NCBI GenBank assembly: GCA_905197955.1
Contig: CAJKAR010000017.1
Coordinates: 27,138 to 91,137, forward strand
Source: an uncultured Lentisphaeria bacterium
Lineage (GTDB): Bacteria > Verrucomicrobiota > Lentisphaeria > Victivallales > UBA1829
DNA length: 64,000 nt
Direction of reading: 5' to 3'
Positions 42,927-52,232 of the stretch are shown here, one piece after another. The stretch's first letter is position 1, and every line of letters starts with the position of its first letter. The notes under the pieces were generated by a model. That model ran no database searches. It was not told where the DNA came from and saw nothing but the letters and a program-made list of their open reading frames with translations. A program made the position numbers and the translations under genes.

Positions 42927-45155
42927 TTATTCCAGACGGAAATCGAAATTGAAACGCGCCGTGTTTTTCTCGTTGAAATTTGCATGGCGGAGGTCATAGA
43001 GACCTGCCGCCGCTCCCCGCACCGAGGGAATCGACATGACTTTTTCCGCCATGATCTGCGTCAGGAGTCCATCGCGTTCCACAAAGAACGTTTCTCCGCG
43101 CAGATCCGACATCCGGTGTTCCGCCGCGATTTCCGCTCTGGTCGAAAGAAGCGGAGGTCGTCCATAGCGGTAGAGTTCCACCGGCAGAACCGATTTTGCG
43201 ATCATCGCCTCCAGTTCCGGTTTTTCGAGTTCCAGCCATGCCTGGACAAGCGCGATTCCGTGTTGTGCCGCTTCCTGCACCGCCATGGAGTTGCAGACCG
43301 GCATCGGCATACAGGTTTTGATGACGATGTTCCGAAGACCTTTCAGCAGCGCCAGATGATGCAGAGAACTGATCCGGATTACTTTTCCGCCTTTTCCGAC
43401 ATACTCCCGGATGGCATTGCGCACATTGTCCAGAGAAGTCTCATTTACAAAGAACGGCAGCAGCAGTTCCTCGTGAGGGGAGGGGGCCGAACCGATCTCC
43501 CGGACAATCCTCATTTTTTCCGGAAACTCCGGATGTTTTCCGCGGGGAAGGATGGCGCAGTCGGGCCATTGCCGATCGTACTTTTTCCCGTGCATGGAGT
43601 CGTAGTCCCGCCGGAAGCGGGCAAGATTTTTCTTTGATTTCTCTTCCGCCGTTTCCGTTTTTCCATGAGCGTCCAGATAATCCCGGAATTCGTGGCGGAG
43701 CGATTTGAACACGCTTGCCGGCAGAAACGGATTTTCCGAAACGGTTGCCGAAACTTTTCCGCAGGAGAAGCGTTCAAAGGAAAGCTGCTCAAATTCCCGG
43801 CAGATGTTTTCCGGCAGAAGCGGTCTGGTTCCCGCCTCCTGAAGCGCGAGTTCTTTTTTCCATTCGATTCCGCCGCATTGAACGCGGAACTCCCGGCGGC
43901 TGACGGAAACATGCAGATCGACATGCGGTTTTCCTGCCGGCAGCGCTGCGATTCGTTTGGAAAAGTCGTTGACCCGTTCGCTGATTTTGTAGACGATTCC
44001 GCCGCGCGGAACCTCTTTATCGGAATGAATGAAGCAGGTTTCGCCTCTGGAGACGGAACTGACGAGCTTGCCGTTCACGCTCATTTTTGTGATACAGAGC
44101 GCCGGTCCTTCGTCACCGCTCTGCGGCTGGATGCGGATCGTGTCTCCGAGAGAGATTCTGCGCGATGCCGAGAGTTTGAATCCGTTGTCTGCATGTCCGA
44201 TCACTTTTCCGCAGAGGAGTCCGGAGACCCCCATCGCATCGTACTTGATCAGGTGTTTTGCGGAATCCTGCGTGTAGTAACCGAGTGACCAGCGCCGTCC
44301 GCAGGTATGTGAGAGTCGTTCTTTTGCGGCGGGGAGCAGTTCACGGAACTCCTCTTCCGATTTTGCGTTCATCGCCATGCGGTAGGCGGAAACCACGTTT
44401 TCGACGTAGTCCGCGCGGCGGAGCCTTCCTTCGATTTTCAGAGAGGAAACCCCCGTTTTCAGAATTCTCGGCAGAATTTCGAGCGTGCAGAGATCCTGGG
44501 ACGAGAGAAAGAAACCGTTTCCGTTTTTCGAATGATGTCTTCTCCGGCATGGCTGTTTGCATTTGCCTCTGTTTCCGCTCCAGCCTCCAAGCCAGGAGGA
44601 GAGCAGACAGGTTCCGGAGATACAGCAGCAGAGCGCTCCGTGAATGAAGAGTTCCACTTCGACGGGCGGTCCGGATTTCATCATCTGTTCGAGCTCCTCC
44701 AGCGTGGTCTGCCGTTCAAGGATCACACGGGACAGTCCGAGTTCCTTTGCAAAGGCCAGTCCGGCGGAGTTGTTCAGTCCCATCTGCGTGGAGCCATGGA
44801 TCGCCAGAGCGGGAAAATACTCCCGGATGAGTCGGACAATTCCGAGATCCTGCACGATCAGCGCATCGGGACGCAGCGTATCCAGTTCCGCAATCTCCTC
44901 CGCCGCGGCAATGAGCTCGGATTCCTTGACGAGAGTATTGAAGGTGACGTAGACTTTTTTCCCGTTCCTGTGTGCGTATGCGATCAGTTTCGCCATCTCT
45001 TCCTGCGAGAAGTTTTCGGTGCGTTCCCGGGCATTGAATCGTTTGAGTCCGGCATAGACCGCATCGGCTCCGGCGTCGAATGCGGCGAGGGCGCACGCAA
45101 GATTTCCTGCGGGCGCCAGCAGTTCGGGCAGTTTGTGTTCCATTGCAGTATTCAT
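42927..45155 (-). CDS. peptidase U32-family protein, RlhA-like
   Basis: A 742-residue U32 protein. The N-terminal catalytic-like part has PELLAPAGNLACALAAFDAGADAVYAGLKRFNAR, the Cys-rich block LFIHGALCCCISGTCLLSSWLGGWSGNRGKCKQPCRR, and SLKIEGRLRRADYVENVVSAYR. U32 proteins of this length act in oxygen-independent hydroxylation of 23S rRNA (RlhA) or related modifications, probably with an Fe-S cluster; which applies here is unknown. I start at the ATG at 45155; the open frame runs on to 45500 but overlaps the promoter and start of the divergent transporter gene. A TATATT box lies only eight bases before this ATG, so the mRNA may be leaderless. Confidence 0.8.
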   Translation of the reverse strand: MNTAMEHKLPELLAPAGNLACALAAFDAGADAVYAGLKRFNARERTENFSQEEMAKLIAYAHRNGKKVYVTFNTLVKESELIAAAEEIAELDTLRPDALIVQDLGIVRLIREYFPALAIHGSTQMGLNNSAGLAFAKELGLSRVILERQTTLEELEQMMKSGPPVEVELFIHGALCCCISGTCLLSSWLGGWSGNRGKCKQPCRRRHHSKNGNGFFLSSQDLCTLEILPRILKTGVSSLKIEGRLRRADYVENVVSAYRMAMNAKSEEEFRELLPAAKERLSHTCGRRWSLGYYTQDSAKHLIKYDAMGVSGLLCGKVIGHADNGFKLSASRRISLGDTIRIQPQSGDEGPALCITKMSVNGKLVSSVSRGETCFIHSDKEVPRGGIVYKISERVNDFSKRIAALPAGKPHVDLHVSVSRREFRVQCGGIEWKKELALQEAGTRPLLPENICREFEQLSFERFSCGKVSATVSENPFLPASVFKSLRHEFRDYLDAHGKTETAEEKSKKNLARFRRDYDSMHGKKYDRQWPDCAILPRGKHPEFPEKMRIVREIGSAPSPHEELLLPFFVNETSLDNVRNAIREYVGKGGKVIRISSLHHLALLKGLRNIVIKTCMPMPVCNSMAVQEAAQHGIALVQAWLELEKPELEAMIAKSVLPVELYRYGRPPLLSTRAEIAAEHRMSDLRGETFFVERDGLLTQIMAEKVMSIPSVRGAAAGLYDLRHANFNEKNTARFNFDFRLE

Positions 45156-45230
45156 CGTGCGGTAATATAGCATTTCCGGATTCGATTTCCAGAAGATGCG
45201 GAATTTTTCAGAGGGAATGATGGCATTTTT

Positions 45231-45259
45231 TTGACAAATCCCCTTCGAACCTGTATAGT
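45231..45259 (+). promoter_or_regulatory. consensus promoter of the EamA-type transporter gene
   Basis: TTGACA (45231-45236), a 17-base spacer and TATAGT (45254-45259), 28 bases upstream of the ATG. It is the second-best match to the vegetative consensus in the window. Confidence 0.8.
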
Positions 45260-45287
45260 ATTTCCTTTTCATGAAAAGAGGTTTTTG

Positions 45288-46184
45288 ATGATGTCCATAT
45301 CCATCCCCGCATGGTTTTTCCCGATCGTGATATCGGCGGTCGGGCTTGGTTTTTATGATATCTGCAAGAAGCATGCCGTCCGCGACAATTCGGTGATGCC
45401 GGTCCTGTTTCTTGCGACGCTTTCCGGATCGTTGCTTTTTGTTATCGGGACTCTGCTGTTCGGCGACTTTGCCGGAGCTATCGTCTGTTCTCCGCATCAC
45501 TGGATGCTTCTGCTGGGAAAATCCCTGATTGTGGCGGCCAGCTGGACGTGTGTCTATTACGCGATGCGGGAACTGCCGATCTCCATTGCCGCGCCGATCC
45601 GTGCCAGTGCTCCTCTCTGGACCTTTATCGGCAGTCTGATCCTGTTCGGAGAGGTGCCGACCATTCTGCAGGGAATCGGGATGCTGCTGATTTTCATCGG
45701 ATATTATGTCTTTTCCGTGCTAGGAAAACTGGAGGGAATTTCGTTCCGGGGGAACCGGGGTGTCCATCTGATTCTGCTGGGAACGCTTCTCGGGGCGCTT
45801 TCGGCGCTGTACGATAAATATCTGCTGAATGTGATCCGGATTCCGCGGGATACGGTGCAGCTCTGGTTTTCGATAGATCTTGTTGTGGTTCTGGGACTTG
45901 CATGGCTGATCCGGCGGACCGCATTCGGACAGCGCCACCGTTTTGTCTGGCGCTGGACCATTCCGGCAACCGGATGTCTTCTGATTCTGGCGGATTTCCT
46001 CTATTTTTATGCGGTCAGCCTTCCGGAGATTCATATTTCGATTCTGTCGCTGGTGCGGCGATGCAGCTGTATTGTCACGTTTGCGTTCGGAGTCTACTGG
46101 TTCCATGATGCGAATGTGAAGCGCAAGACGCTGGCTCTGCTGCTGATTCTGCTGGGGGTGTTCCTGCTGGCGCTCGCGGGATAA
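45288..46184 (+). CDS. EamA/DMT-superfamily transporter
   Basis: A 298-residue protein with about ten TM helices in two EamA repeats. Typical phrases are ELPISIAAPIRASAPLWTFIGSLILFGEVPTILQGIGMLLIFIGYY and, at the end, KRKTLALLLILLGVFLLAL. Such carriers export or import small metabolites; the substrate is unknown. AAGAGG lies six bases before the ATG at 45288. It is divergent from the U32 gene. Confidence 0.82.
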   Translation: MMSISIPAWFFPIVISAVGLGFYDICKKHAVRDNSVMPVLFLATLSGSLLFVIGTLLFGDFAGAIVCSPHHWMLLLGKSLIVAASWTCVYYAMRELPISIAAPIRASAPLWTFIGSLILFGEVPTILQGIGMLLIFIGYYVFSVLGKLEGISFRGNRGVHLILLGTLLGALSALYDKYLLNVIRIPRDTVQLWFSIDLVVVLGLAWLIRRTAFGQRHRFVWRWTIPATGCLLILADFLYFYAVSLPEIHISILSLVRRCSCIVTFAFGVYWFHDANVKRKTLALLLILLGVFLLALAG

Positions 46185-46430
46185 TAGATTTCCGGGAAGA
46201 GAAAGATGGAAGGAGGGGGGGAATATAATAGCATCCGGGGAAGATTTGTCCTTTCTCTGCCGGGAATCTGCTCTGCTGAGGTATTCCGGTAGGGATTTGT
46301 TCTGTTCCTGTGACTGATTTTGCCTTATTTTTCCCGCTGAACGTTCCAGAAGACTTGAAAAGGGGAGTTTTTCCGGTTATTGTTACAAAAAAACGCGGAT
46401 GGGGAGTCCGGGAAGGAGAAGGGTGCAGAG

Positions 46431-47093
46431 ATGAGTCTCTGGTCGGGAAGATTTGGAGGAGGCTGGTTTCGTGGCGGCTTGATTCTGTTTTCCCTCAGTC
46501 TGCTTGTGGCAGGGGGGAGAATTTTTATCCGTCTGAACAACGTGGAATCCGGTGGAATGGGAATGGCTCTTGCCGCCGCGATGCTGTTTCTCTGCGGGGC
46601 GTTTCTGTTTGCGGGGGGATTGATGTTTGTGTTGTTTCCGTTGCTTTCCCAGCGGCTCTCGTCTGCAATTACGGGCATGCTTCTTCCCTCAGCGAAGCTG
46701 GAGAAGCCGGCGCTGATGCTTTCTCCGGTTCAGGGGAAGATCACGGCGGGACGGCTTGAGGAAGCGCTTCGGGATTTGAAAACATTGAAAGAGCTCCATC
46801 CGGAAAATGCGTCGATATGCCGGATGGAAGCCGATTTGTATGCGGGACGTTTGAATGATCCGCAGTCGGCATTCGAAACGTTGCGGGTGTATTTGCGCGG
46901 ATCGGCACGGACCCCGGTTGAGGAGTGTGTGCCGCTGATTATGCGTTATACGGATCTCTGTCTGCGCGGCGGGCTGTACGGGGAGGCTCGGGAGTGCGTC
47001 GAGCGGGAATTGCAGAGAACGTGTTATTCGGAACGGGAAAGAAACCGTCTCAGCAGACGTTTGGAAGTAATTGGCAGGAGGGAGGAAGAATGA
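46431..47093 (+). CDS. membrane protein with two TM helices and a TPR-like domain, upstream of the PilT fusion
   Basis: A 220-residue protein: two TM helices at about residues 10-70, then a helical region (ALRDLKTLKELHPENASICRMEADLYAGRLNDPQSAFETLR) that looks like tetratricopeptide repeats. The start is taken as the ATG at 46431. Its stop overlaps the ATG of the pilT-like gene (ATGA), so it is probably a partner of that motor, perhaps linking the ATPase to the membrane; that role is inferred from position only. Confidence 0.65.
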   Translation: MSLWSGRFGGGWFRGGLILFSLSLLVAGGRIFIRLNNVESGGMGMALAAAMLFLCGAFLFAGGLMFVLFPLLSQRLSSAITGMLLPSAKLEKPALMLSPVQGKITAGRLEEALRDLKTLKELHPENASICRMEADLYAGRLNDPQSAFETLRVYLRGSARTPVEECVPLIMRYTDLCLRGGLYGEARECVERELQRTCYSERERNRLSRRLEVIGRREEE

Positions 47094-49300
47094 CGATTCT
47101 GGAGCTGCTTTCACATGCGGTTGCATCTGGAGCATCGGACCTGTTTGTGACGGCGGGGAAATCCCCGTCATACCGGATTCAGGGAGCACTGAAAACGGAC
47201 ACGGGGTCTCCGCCCGTATCTTCCGTCGAGATCGACGCATTCCGCCGTTCCGTGATCGGTGAAGAGGGCGAGAGACATTATCATGCCGCCGGCGGTTTCG
47301 ACGCCTCCTATGCTGTTACGGAAAAGGAACGCTACCGCATCAACTTTTTCACGACCCTGAACGGTCCCGGTTTTGTCGTTCGTCCGATTCTGCTCGGGAA
47401 CGACATTCACTTTGCCCATCTGAGTCTTCCGGAGATTCTTCCTGAGCTCTGTTCCGCCTCCCGTGGCATCATTCTGGTGACCGGTTCCACCGGCTGCGGA
47501 AAATCCACGACTCTGAGTGCCATGGTCAATTACATTAACACCCATTTTCACAAGCATATTCTGACGATCGAGGATCCGATCGAGTTCATGCATACGGATT
47601 GTCTTTCTCTCGTGACGCAGCGGGAGATCGACTCTTCCGTTTCGGGCGGCTTTGCACGGGCGCTCCGCTTTGCCCTGCGGGAGAATCCTGATGTGATCGT
47701 GATCGGCGAGATGCGCGACATGGAGACGATTCAAGTTGCTGTCACCGCCGCCTTGACGGGTCATCTGGTCATTTCCACGGTTCACACCACCGATTCCATT
47801 CAGACGGTGGAACGTCTGATCGGTCTGTTTCCCGAGTCTCAGCGAGAACAGCTAGCCGCGGATCTTGCTCTGGCGATTCAGGCGATCCTTTCGCAGCGTC
47901 TTCTTCCGCGAGCCGATCAGAAAGGCATGGTTCCCGCCGTGGAGATCCTGCTGGGAAGCGGCACCGTTAAAAAGCAGATCGCCGACCGGGATTTCAACGC
48001 GCTGGAAATCACATTGAAAGCCGGAATCAATCAGGGCATGGTGACATTCAACAACGCACTCTATCAGTTATACAAAGACAGTGTCATCACGCTGGATACC
48101 GCTCTGGCGGCCTCCGGCAATCCCGCCGAACTGGATCTGATGATCAAGGGAATGGAAAGCGGAAACGATGTCTTCCTTCCCCGTTACGGCGTGATTGCGG
48201 ATGAGAGCGACGAGAAACTGGTCGATATGAAAACCCTCTTCCGGACCGCGGTCAAGACAGGCGCCAGCGACATGCTCCTGTCCACCGGAACGCCTCCGAT
48301 GCTCCGACTGAACGGTTCCATGCGTTCCCTGGATCTTCCTCCGCTCTCCTCGGAGGACGTGGAACGGCTGCTTTTCAGTGTGCTGACCAAGCATCAGCGG
48401 ATTGTGCTGGAGGAGAATCGGGAACTGGATTTTGCTCTTTCCGTGACGTTGCCGGTTCGTTCGGGAAATGCGGAGAAGAATGTGGTGTTCCGCTTCCGTC
48501 TGAATGCCTTCTATCAGCGCGGCAGTCTGGGAATGGTTGCGCGAGTTGTGCCTTCGGAGATTCCGACTCCGGATCAGCTCCATCTGCCAGCCGTTCTGGT
48601 GAGTATCATGAACAAGAAGCAGGGACTGATTCTGGTGACCGGGCCGACGGGAAGCGGCAAATCGACGACTCTGGCGAGTCTTTTAAATCTGGTCAATCGG
48701 ACCCGTCCATGTCATATCATCACGATTGAGGACCCGATCGAATATGTCTATGAGAATCTGCAATCCGTTGTGGAGCAACGCGAAGTGCATTCCGATACGC
48801 TCGGTTTTGCGCCCGCGCTCAGGGCCGCGATGCGGGAAGCTCCCGATGTCATCATGGTTGGCGAAATGCGCGATACGGAAACCATGGCTTCCGCTTTGAC
48901 CGCCGCTGAAACGGGTCATCTGGTTCTGGCCACCATCCACACCAACAGCGCGCCTCAGACCATCGACCGAGTGATTGATTCTTTCCCGCCGAATCAGCAG
49001 AATCAGATTCGCCAGCAGCTTTCGGGGACTCTTCTTGCGGTGGTTTCCCAGCGGCTGATTCCCCGGCTGAACGGGGAAGGGCGCGTCGCCGCGTTTGAGG
49101 TACTGATCGGAACGCCTCCGGCACAGGCGCTGATCCGGGAAGGCAAGACGCATCAGCTGCAATCCGTGATCGAGACCAATTTCAAAGATGGCATGATTAC
49201 GCTTCAGAAATCTCTGGAGTCGCTGTATGAGAGCGGCGAGATCGCTCTGGAGGAGACTTTGCGTTTCGCGGCCGACTGTCAGCCGACAAAAGTTTATTGA
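47090..49300 (+). CDS. tandem fusion of two PilT-type retraction ATPases
   Basis: A 736-residue protein holding two complete PilT-like units. Unit 1 (about 1-370): SGASDLFVTAGKSPSYRIQG, Walker A GSTGCGKST (132-140), IEDPIEF, Walker B region VIVIGEMRD (to 210). Unit 2 (about 378-736): TGASDMLLSTGTPPMLRLNG, GPTGSGKST (518-526), IEDPIEY, VIMVGEMRD (to 595), and the PilT-specific LIREGKTHQLQSVIE. PilT is normally about 350 residues and works as a hexamer that pulls in type IV pili. Unit 1 lacks the LIREGKTHQ motif, so the halves have diverged. GGAGG precedes the ATG, which overlaps the upstream stop. Confidence 0.88.
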   Translation: MTILELLSHAVASGASDLFVTAGKSPSYRIQGALKTDTGSPPVSSVEIDAFRRSVIGEEGERHYHAAGGFDASYAVTEKERYRINFFTTLNGPGFVVRPILLGNDIHFAHLSLPEILPELCSASRGIILVTGSTGCGKSTTLSAMVNYINTHFHKHILTIEDPIEFMHTDCLSLVTQREIDSSVSGGFARALRFALRENPDVIVIGEMRDMETIQVAVTAALTGHLVISTVHTTDSIQTVERLIGLFPESQREQLAADLALAIQAILSQRLLPRADQKGMVPAVEILLGSGTVKKQIADRDFNALEITLKAGINQGMVTFNNALYQLYKDSVITLDTALAASGNPAELDLMIKGMESGNDVFLPRYGVIADESDEKLVDMKTLFRTAVKTGASDMLLSTGTPPMLRLNGSMRSLDLPPLSSEDVERLLFSVLTKHQRIVLEENRELDFALSVTLPVRSGNAEKNVVFRFRLNAFYQRGSLGMVARVVPSEIPTPDQLHLPAVLVSIMNKKQGLILVTGPTGSGKSTTLASLLNLVNRTRPCHIITIEDPIEYVYENLQSVVEQREVHSDTLGFAPALRAAMREAPDVIMVGEMRDTETMASALTAAETGHLVLATIHTNSAPQTIDRVIDSFPPNQQNQIRQQLSGTLLAVVSQRLIPRLNGEGRVAAFEVLIGTPPAQALIREGKTHQLQSVIETNFKDGMITLQKSLESLYESGEIALEETLRFAADCQPTKVY

Positions 49301-49325
49301 CAGAAAAGGCATTTTCAAAAAAGGA

Positions 49326-49364
49326 AAAACCATCTCCGGAAGTTCGTTTTCCGGAGATGGTTTT
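49326..49364. terminator. bidirectional terminator between the PilT-fusion and GH71-like genes
   Basis: AAAACCATCTCCGGAA (49326-49341) and its exact complement (49349-49364) form a perfect 16-base stem around a 7-base loop, with A-tract and T-tract built in. It can terminate both convergent transcripts. Confidence 0.9.
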
Positions 49365-49389
49365 GTGTATTTGGCAGGGAAGATCGCTT

Positions 49390-51462
49390 TTATTTCTTGT
49401 CCGGAACGGCCCGGAGTTCGATTTTCCCGATTTCCAGGAGACCGGCTCCATCGGGCTTTTCCGTGCCGATGTAGAGGGAAATGCGATCGGTTTTTCCGTG
49501 TTTGCTCTCTTCGATGGTGTAAACGGGATAGTTCCCGTAGAAGAGAGAGAGTTTCCCATCTGCGCGGCGGATGCGGTAGATGGCGGGATATTCGACTTCA
49601 AAGTTGTCACGGACGACTTTGAACGGAGTTCCGGGCCATCCGGCGGAAACATAGGTCTGCTTTTCGTTTCTGGGAGTGAGACCGAATCTTGTTTTTCCAT
49701 CGGCGCTTCCCGCGTTGAGGAAGAAGGCGACCCATCCTTTTGCCGGACGCGATTTCAGCGAATTGACATAGAAGATCAGTTCCGAATCATCGGGCAGGGG
49801 ATCGGAAAAGGCAAGGGTTACAGCACCTTTGCCGCCGCCGGCCAGAACCCAGTTTCCTTTTGCGGTCCGTCCGATCAACGGTTCACTCAGGGGAGCGGAG
49901 GGAAGGACGGGTTTTACGTTCTTCCGGATTTTTTCACTTGCGACCGGAAGATCAATCTTCCGGATGAGTTTGCCGAGGATTGGTTTGGTTTCCACTTTTT
50001 TGGGACCGTTCCAGGTACGGGGAGCTTCCGCGGTGCCGCCGTCGGCATGGTAGAGAAGATTGGAGTAGGTGATCTTGTTGGAGATGTCCCAGTTGCCCTT
50101 GAGTTTGATGATCTCTTTGCCGTTGCGCACAAGAGAAAATTCGGGACGGCCCTCTTCGAGCGGAATCTGGAACTTATGGATTCCGGCAGGGAAGGCTTTT
50201 TCATGTGTTTTTCCGTTCAGAGTGATGCGCAGGATGCCGGGAGCCTTGAGGAATCCGAGGAGTTCGAGTTCGTCGTATGCTTTCGGTCCGTTGACCCGGA
50301 AGGCTTTTTTCTGTTTTGTCGGATCGTGCTTGGCTTTGACGCTCTGAATGCGATGGAAATAGTAGATGGCATCGCGGACGATTTTCGGCTGTTTTCCGGT
50401 TTTGAACCAGCTTGTGTAATAAGCGGTCAGATCATAGAACGCCCAGCGTGTTCCGGTCGAAGGGGCGATTTCGGAACCTTCGGAGTAATCGCTCCAGGTG
50501 ATGAGCTGGACCATTCCGGCATCGTAATCCATGGCGGTTTTCCACATTTCCCGGAAGAGCTCGGAGCCGCGGCTTTCTCCGCTCCAGCCGGCGCGCGGAC
50601 GGCAGTCCTGCGGACGGACCGGCGCCATGAAGAACTTGCCGTAGCGAGGAGTCTCTGCAAGCGCTTTTCTGCGCCAGCGCACCTGTTCATCCAGAGTGCT
50701 GGTTCCCCAGTCGAAGAATCCGATGGAGAGATCCTTGTAGTTCTTCAGGTACTTCCACCAGCCCTGGAATCCGGGGATGAAGAGTACGTCGACTCCGTTC
50801 TGTTTCAGTTCCGCGATCCGGTCCTTCCACCATTCGGGGGATTGAGCATAGGCGTTGTAGGGAGCGATCACCAGTTTGCCGTCGATGCGGAAAAGGGAGG
50901 GATCGTTTGCAATTTTCAGAAGAGCCGGAACCATGCGTTCCGGATGCCCGCTGAATTCTGCGGTCATATCGGGCATGATCAGAATGGAGAATCCCTTACC
51001 GTATTTCTTGACCTGTTTCATCAGATCCAGAAGAGTGGTCCAGTGGCGGCCCTGGGTGGAGAGAATATTGTAGGCGAAGCCGTCCATTCCGGTTTCGGCG
51101 GCCATTCGGACCTCATCGTAGCGGTCGAGTTCCGCCCAGTCGGGGACGCGGCGGGGAAGGCGGGGGATCGGACGCTGGTTGATGAAATGGCCATAGGCGC
51201 GGTGTTTTCCGTTTTCTCCGTCCGGATGGAGATAGCCTTTCTGATAGTAATCATTTGCCGGATCGCGGTCGTCGATGGAGATCGGAAACTGCGAGAAGTA
51301 GTGGGCAAAGACTTTCTTTTTCATGCTGCGGAGGGTTTCTTCCGGCAGGCGGTCGAAGGGCCATTGTTTAGTCGGCTGCTGTTTTTCCGCCGCAAACGCG
51401 GATGCGCACAGAAGGAGCGCCGCAGAAACGGCTCCGGCAAAGAGTGTGTTCCATTGTTTCAT
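49390..51462 (-). CDS. secreted GH71-like protein (alpha-1,3-glucanase family resemblance)
   Basis: A 690-residue protein with a signal peptide (LFAGAVSAALLLCASAFA). KKVFAHYFSQFPIS near the start, AAETGMDGFAYNI and the later MVQLITWSDYSEGSEIAPS resemble GH71, the alpha-1,3-glucanase (mutanase) family. The C-terminal half has beta-rich domains, including one like a laminin-type lectin fold near the end (GWVAFFLNAGSADGK). Substrate assignment is tentative. It lies 57 bases downstream of the truncated pseudopilin gene on the same strand, the same order as at 2460-6130. Confidence 0.65.
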   Translation of the reverse strand: MKQWNTLFAGAVSAALLLCASAFAAEKQQPTKQWPFDRLPEETLRSMKKKVFAHYFSQFPISIDDRDPANDYYQKGYLHPDGENGKHRAYGHFINQRPIPRLPRRVPDWAELDRYDEVRMAAETGMDGFAYNILSTQGRHWTTLLDLMKQVKKYGKGFSILIMPDMTAEFSGHPERMVPALLKIANDPSLFRIDGKLVIAPYNAYAQSPEWWKDRIAELKQNGVDVLFIPGFQGWWKYLKNYKDLSIGFFDWGTSTLDEQVRWRRKALAETPRYGKFFMAPVRPQDCRPRAGWSGESRGSELFREMWKTAMDYDAGMVQLITWSDYSEGSEIAPSTGTRWAFYDLTAYYTSWFKTGKQPKIVRDAIYYFHRIQSVKAKHDPTKQKKAFRVNGPKAYDELELLGFLKAPGILRITLNGKTHEKAFPAGIHKFQIPLEEGRPEFSLVRNGKEIIKLKGNWDISNKITYSNLLYHADGGTAEAPRTWNGPKKVETKPILGKLIRKIDLPVASEKIRKNVKPVLPSAPLSEPLIGRTAKGNWVLAGGGKGAVTLAFSDPLPDDSELIFYVNSLKSRPAKGWVAFFLNAGSADGKTRFGLTPRNEKQTYVSAGWPGTPFKVVRDNFEVEYPAIYRIRRADGKLSLFYGNYPVYTIEESKHGKTDRISLYIGTEKPDGAGLLEIGKIELRAVPDKK

Positions 51463-51519
51463 GATCGAATTTCCTGATCGTTGTTAAAGGGTTCTTTCAG
51501 ATTGTTTTTGCTTGGAATG

Positions 51520-52167
51520 TCAGTCACAGGTGATCTCATTTCTGGGAGTGGTTCCGGCCCAGTTGCGGCTGGTCCAGGAGACGGTCCCGAGATGTTTCCG
51601 GAAGGAAACGTGTCCGTCGAAATGAAGAATGTTCATTCCGTTCATGTGCCGGAACTTTCCGGAAAAAGCTCCTGTGATGTTGTTTTCCGGATAGGTTCTC
51701 GGGTTGGTGGCTTCGAGCATCCAGTAGGTGACCGAAGGCTGGTAAACATTCTCAATGCGTTTCTGGGGCTTGGTATCATTTTTGCGGATGCTGACAAGCA
51801 TGTTCAATGCGTAATGATAGCAGCCGACATATTGAATATCGCAGTATTTATTGCTTCTTCCATGGGGATCGGTCAGAGGTTCCTGGCTGGGACAGGAGAG
51901 AAGCGGAGCGATGGTTCCTTCTCCATTTCCCCCTTTGGGTCCAGTCATCTGCATCAGTCTGAGATCGGTGAAGTAACAGCCCCAGGGCACATCACCCTCC
52001 TTCAATGAAGGAATGATGTAGCCGTCGAAGAGTTCGCTGTATCCTATAAGAGTTAAATGAGTCTGTTTCATATTGTTGAGACATTGCGTTGATCTGGCCT
52101 TCTCCCTGGCGGAGTTCAACGCCGGCAGCAGCATCCCCGCCAGGATCGCAATGATCGCAATTACCAC
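51520..52167 (-). pseudogene. pseudopilin-like H-X9-DG gene truncated at its 5' end by an integrated element
   Basis: The frame encodes VVIAIIAILAGMLLPALN followed by about 190 residues and the motif FRHMNGMNILHFDG (H-X9-DG), clearly the same family as the protein at 2460-3197. The leader and the FTLIELL part are missing: homology stops at about 52167, and two codons beyond the GTG at 52176 there is an in-frame TAA. The serine recombinase gene of an integrated element begins just beyond. The missing start should lie at the far end of that element. A GTG at 52176 could give a product without prepilin leader, but has no ribosome-binding site. Confidence 0.8.
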
Positions 52168-52232
52168 TATGACCACTTGTTAAATATACAATATGGTGTA
52201 TATTAAAACAAGTAGAATGAGGAGCAAAAACA
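52140..52232. other. left attachment site (attL) region of the integrated element
   Basis: Host pseudopilin sequence runs up to about 52167 and unrelated AT-rich sequence follows. Compared with the intact copy at 2460, similarity is kept through GTGGTAATTGC on the minus strand and lost just before it. Large serine recombinases cross over at a 2-base core inside a site of roughly 40-50 bases, so the core should be close to 52160-52172. The other junction is outside the window, so the exact core cannot be fixed. Confidence 0.65.
52175..52213. promoter_or_regulatory. inverted repeat with overlapping divergent promoters at the element end
   Basis: ACTTGTT-A-AATATACA (52175-52190) and TGTATATT-AA-AACAAGT (52197-52213) are inverted copies around ATATGG. 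On the plus strand TTGTTA (52177-52182), 16 bases and TATATT (52199-52204) form a promoter for the recombinase gene. On the minus strand TTGTTT (52206-52211), 17 bases and TATATT (52183-52188) form a promoter pointing out into the truncated pseudopilin and GH71-like genes. The repeat may be a recombinase arm site, an operator, or both. Confidence 0.6.

Noticed and set aside
49297..51477. Open frame of more than 700 codons on the plus strand
   Set aside because: It lies opposite the GH71-like gene, which has a signal peptide, family motifs and a ribosome-binding site. The plus frame has no recognisable motif and arises from codon bias on the other strand.
52168..52176. GTG at 52176 as a normal start of the second pseudopilin
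   Set aside because: An in-frame TAA sits two codons upstream, no ribosome-binding site precedes it, and the prepilin leader and FTLIELL are missing. The gene is better read as truncated by the insertion.
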